Source: an uncultured Lachnospiraceae bacterium (GTDB lineage Bacteria > Bacillota > Clostridia > Lachnospirales > Lachnospiraceae). From it: DNA of 7,739 nucleotides. A program made the position numbers and the translations under genes. The stretch is from positions 1-7,739 of the forward strand of contig CANQEB010000107.1 of assembly GCA_947594085.1 (NCBI GenBank), in the 5' to 3' direction. Of this stretch, positions 5,737 through 7,739 are shown one piece after another; position 1 is the stretch's first letter, and each line of letters opens with the position of its first letter. The notes below the pieces were generated by a model, which saw nothing but the letters and a program-made list of their open reading frames with translations, made no database searches and was not told where the DNA came from.

Positions 5737-7209
5737 TCACAAGTCACCCCGCGGATAACTCGCCGGATCGATCCCCTCAGGGTTTTTCTTTTTCCTCGTG
5801 TCACTGATCGTCTCAGGCTCTATCTTCTCCCTCCTGCGCAACTCTTCCTCAAGCTCTTCGACCGACATATGCTCGATCAACGACTCTTTTTCTCTCAATA
5901 TTTGGTCTGTTCTCTCTCTCTTTCTTCGGCTTCTGGAGCCCTTGACCGCTCGGCGCAGCAACACCACGATCAACAGGAACAGGAACAGCATAAACAGACA
6001 TCCAAGAGCAAACACCTGGGTAAAATGTGTCTTTGCATATTCAGAGGCAACGACACGCCCTTTGGTCCAGAATTCCTCCAGCTGATTCAGCACAGCATCA
6101 ATGCTGTTCTCCGCCTTTTCGGTCTCTCCAACGCTTTCCCCGGCATCTTCTTCGACGTCCTCCGGCTGCTGTTGTGGCTGCTCCGTTGCCAGCTCCGCCT
6201 CCTCTGCCGGCAGTGGCTTCTCCTCCTCCTCCGCCGCCGTCGACTGCACAGCGCCACTCGCTCCCTCTGAGGACGAAATTGGCTCCAGCCCTGCCAACTC
6301 CTGCACCTGCATCTCTGACTCGTCACTGCTTTCCCGTGCGCTAGCGGTATCGCCAAACCCGTAATACAGAAGATCAATCGTCTCCTGGTAAGCCGCATCC
6401 GCCTCCGGCACCTTCAGCAACACAGAGACCAGGTTCTTTTTCCCATTGCTTCCAAAAGTCACGATCGAATTCAGCCCCTGCGAAGTGTAACTACTCTTTC
6501 CGCCCAGGCACCATTCCTGATAATAGCCCGAATTCATCTGAACCATCTGATGGTAATTCTGAAGCTGGCGCGGGCTATCTGTCAAGTTCGTGGCTGGAAT
6601 CGTGTATTCCGTCAGGCTGCAAATTTCTCGAAAAGTTGCGTTCTCGTAAGCCGCCCTCGCGATCAGCGCAAAATCATACGCACTCGTGTAGACATCCTCA
6701 CTGTAAAGACCGTGCGGGTTTGAGAAATGCGTGTTTTCACAGCCTAGTTCGGCCGCCCTGTTATTCATCTTCTCGGCAAACGCATCTGGACTTCCCGCCA
6801 TATATTCCGCAACCCCATTGGCAACATCATTAGCCGAGCTCAGCATAATCGCGCAGGCCGCATCATAGAGCGTGATTTCTTCACCAGGTTGCAGTGCAAG
6901 CCTTAGACTTTCCTCCTCCAGATCGTACATGATCTCCGAAAATGAAACCGTCTCGCTCAGATCGCATTCTTCCACCATAAGCAACACAGTCATAATCTTC
7001 GTGAGTCCGCCCGGATACAGCATCTCATTCTCTGCCTTGCCATAGATAAGGTCCCCTGTGTCCAGGTCCATCACCGCCGCCGTCTCGGCGGAAAGCTTCA
7101 GCTCACTCCCGCTGTCTTCCGTTTCTCCCAGCACCATAAAGGAAGGAAGTATTGAAAGACACAAAACCAGAAAAGCCATGCTTCTATATTTCCATTTTTC
7201 TATTTTCAT
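5737..7209 (-). CDS. Membrane-anchored D-Ala-D-Ala carboxypeptidase homologue (peptidase S11 fold), probably catalytically inactive
   Basis: The 490-residue product has a signal peptide (about 1-30), a peptidase-S11/DacA-like domain (about 38-285), a long Glu/Gln/Ala-rich linker (290-370), one transmembrane helix (about 397-418) followed by a basic stretch (RRAVKGSRSRRKRER), and a charged cytoplasmic tail. S11 enzymes trim the last D-alanine of peptidoglycan side chains using SxxK, SxN and KTG motifs. Here the SxxK site reads YPGGLTK (65-71), with Gly68 at the nucleophile position. The SAN motif (125-127) is kept, and KTG is replaced by KSS (238-240). The flanking sequence (DLDTGDLIYGKAENEMLYP before, KIMTVLLM after, NPHGLYSEDVYTSAYD) is normal for the family. 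So the fold is clear but activity is unlikely; a role in binding wall peptides or as a scaffold is inferred. The start has GGGAGG five bases upstream. Confidence 0.85.
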   Translation of the reverse strand: MKIEKWKYRSMAFLVLCLSILPSFMVLGETEDSGSELKLSAETAAVMDLDTGDLIYGKAENEMLYPGGLTKIMTVLLMVEECDLSETVSFSEIMYDLEEESLRLALQPGEEITLYDAACAIMLSSANDVANGVAEYMAGSPDAFAEKMNNRAAELGCENTHFSNPHGLYSEDVYTSAYDFALIARAAYENATFREICSLTEYTIPATNLTDSPRQLQNYHQMVQMNSGYYQEWCLGGKSSYTSQGLNSIVTFGSNGKKNLVSVLLKVPEADAAYQETIDLLYYGFGDTASARESSDESEMQVQELAGLEPISSSEGASGAVQSTAAEEEEKPLPAEEAELATEQPQQQPEDVEEDAGESVGETEKAENSIDAVLNQLEEFWTKGRVVASEYAKTHFTQVFALGCLFMLFLFLLIVVLLRRAVKGSRSRRKRERTDQILREKESLIEHMSVEELEEELRRREKIEPETISDTRKKKNPEGIDPASYPRGDL

Positions 7210-7254
7210 ATCCTCCTCCCTCGTTCCAACCCTCAATGTTCTGAATTCATATCA

Positions 7255-7739
7255 TCAGAGAAAATTTGCGTTAAGGTATATCCCGGACTGCCCCGCCCGC
7301 ATCAGAAATTCATGCATCTGCCTCTGCGTCAGAACGGCCGCCGGTCGAAACTTACCGGTTTTCTCTTCCGTGATTCCACGGGCTGCCGCCCACTGAACTG
7401 CAATAGAATACCAGGCATTGGCACTGATATCCTCAAATGCGGCCGACACGGCAACAGCCTCATCCGGATTGCCAAAATTCTGATAAAGCATATTCAGGAA
7501 ACCAGCCCTGGTAATAGCGTCATTCGGAGAAAAAGTATTTGAACTGCTGCCGGATATGATCCCTTTCGAGACAGCCCAACGCACGGCATTATAATAGTAA
7601 TCATACACTGTCACATCCGTAAAAGGAAGCTCCCCTTCTGACTCAGGGAATCCCGCCGCAGCCCACAATTGATAGACTGCATCCGCCCTGGTCGTCACCG
7701 TCTCCGGCGCTTCTGCCCTGTCATCGGAAGCATACAAAT
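7255..7739 (-). CDS. C-terminal part of an S-layer homology (SLH) domain protein (runs off right edge)
   Basis: The visible last 160 or so residues are three tandem SLH modules. The end of the first is TTRADAVYQLWAAAG. The second is complete, with FTDVTVYDYYYNAVRWAVSKGI, FSPNDAITRAGFLNMLYQNFG. The third is FEDISANAWYSIAVQWAAARGI, FRPAAVLTQRQMHEFLMRAG. SLH triplets bind secondary cell-wall polymers and hold proteins at the surface of Gram-positive bacteria. The binding motif ITRA is kept in module two, but in module three it reads LTQRQ. The protein ends ten residues after the last module. The frame is open to the window edge, so the N-terminal functional part cannot be seen. It is 45 bases upstream of the carboxypeptidase-like gene on the same strand, so the two are probably co-transcribed. 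Confidence 0.88.
   Translation of the reverse strand, partial: LYASDDRAEAPETVTTRADAVYQLWAAAGFPESEGELPFTDVTVYDYYYNAVRWAVSKGIISGSSSNTFSPNDAITRAGFLNMLYQNFGNPDEAVAVSAAFEDISANAWYSIAVQWAAARGITEEKTGKFRPAAVLTQRQMHEFLMRAGQSGIYLNANFL

Noticed and set aside
1..7739. CRISPR arrays, tRNA/rRNA genes, insertion sequences
   Set aside because: No regularly spaced repeats, no tRNA-like cloverleaf or rRNA segments, and no transposase-like frame or terminal inverted repeats were seen by eye.

Overview
The window looks like a chromosomal stretch from a Gram-positive anaerobe of the Clostridia, probably Lachnospiraceae-like. This rests on strong AGGAGG-type ribosome binding sites, an S-layer homology (SLH) protein, a secreted peptidase-S11-like protein, a Nif11-type peptide leader, a corrinoid-uptake operon with a short second CobU, and a RelB/DinJ-type antitoxin. 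The genus is inferred from gene content only. Every supported gene is on the minus strand, so transcription runs from the right edge to the left edge.

Right part (about 5740-7739): the C-terminal end of an SLH protein that enters from beyond the window, followed 45 bases later by a membrane-anchored protein with the D-Ala-D-Ala carboxypeptidase fold. Its nucleophile serine reads as glycine and its KTG box reads KSS, so it is probably a catalytically dead homologue. A clear intrinsic terminator (5677-5703) closes this unit.

Centre (about 1696-5605): a five-gene corrinoid-uptake and salvage operon. It holds a substrate-binding protein (btuF-like), a FecCD permease (btuC-like), an ABC ATPase (btuD-like), a full-length cobU, and a 120-residue CobU-like protein lacking the central third. 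Import of corrinoid followed by phosphorylation and guanylylation of adenosylcobinamide is the natural reading. No cobalamin riboswitch was found in the roughly 70 bases between the terminator and the first gene; an exact tandem 10-mer lies there instead.

Left part (1-1550): an extended -10 promoter drives a 119-residue peptide precursor with a Nif11-like leader, a double-glycine cleavage site and a Cys-containing core, with no maturation enzyme in view. A GTG-started secreted protein follows. It resembles a galactose-type periplasmic binding protein with most of the middle missing and an acidic tetrapeptide repeat inserted. Next comes a near-consensus promoter and the start of a RelB/DinJ antitoxin running off the left edge. 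The least-described parts are the orphan peptide precursor with its miniature binding protein, and the apparently dead carboxypeptidase beside the SLH protein.
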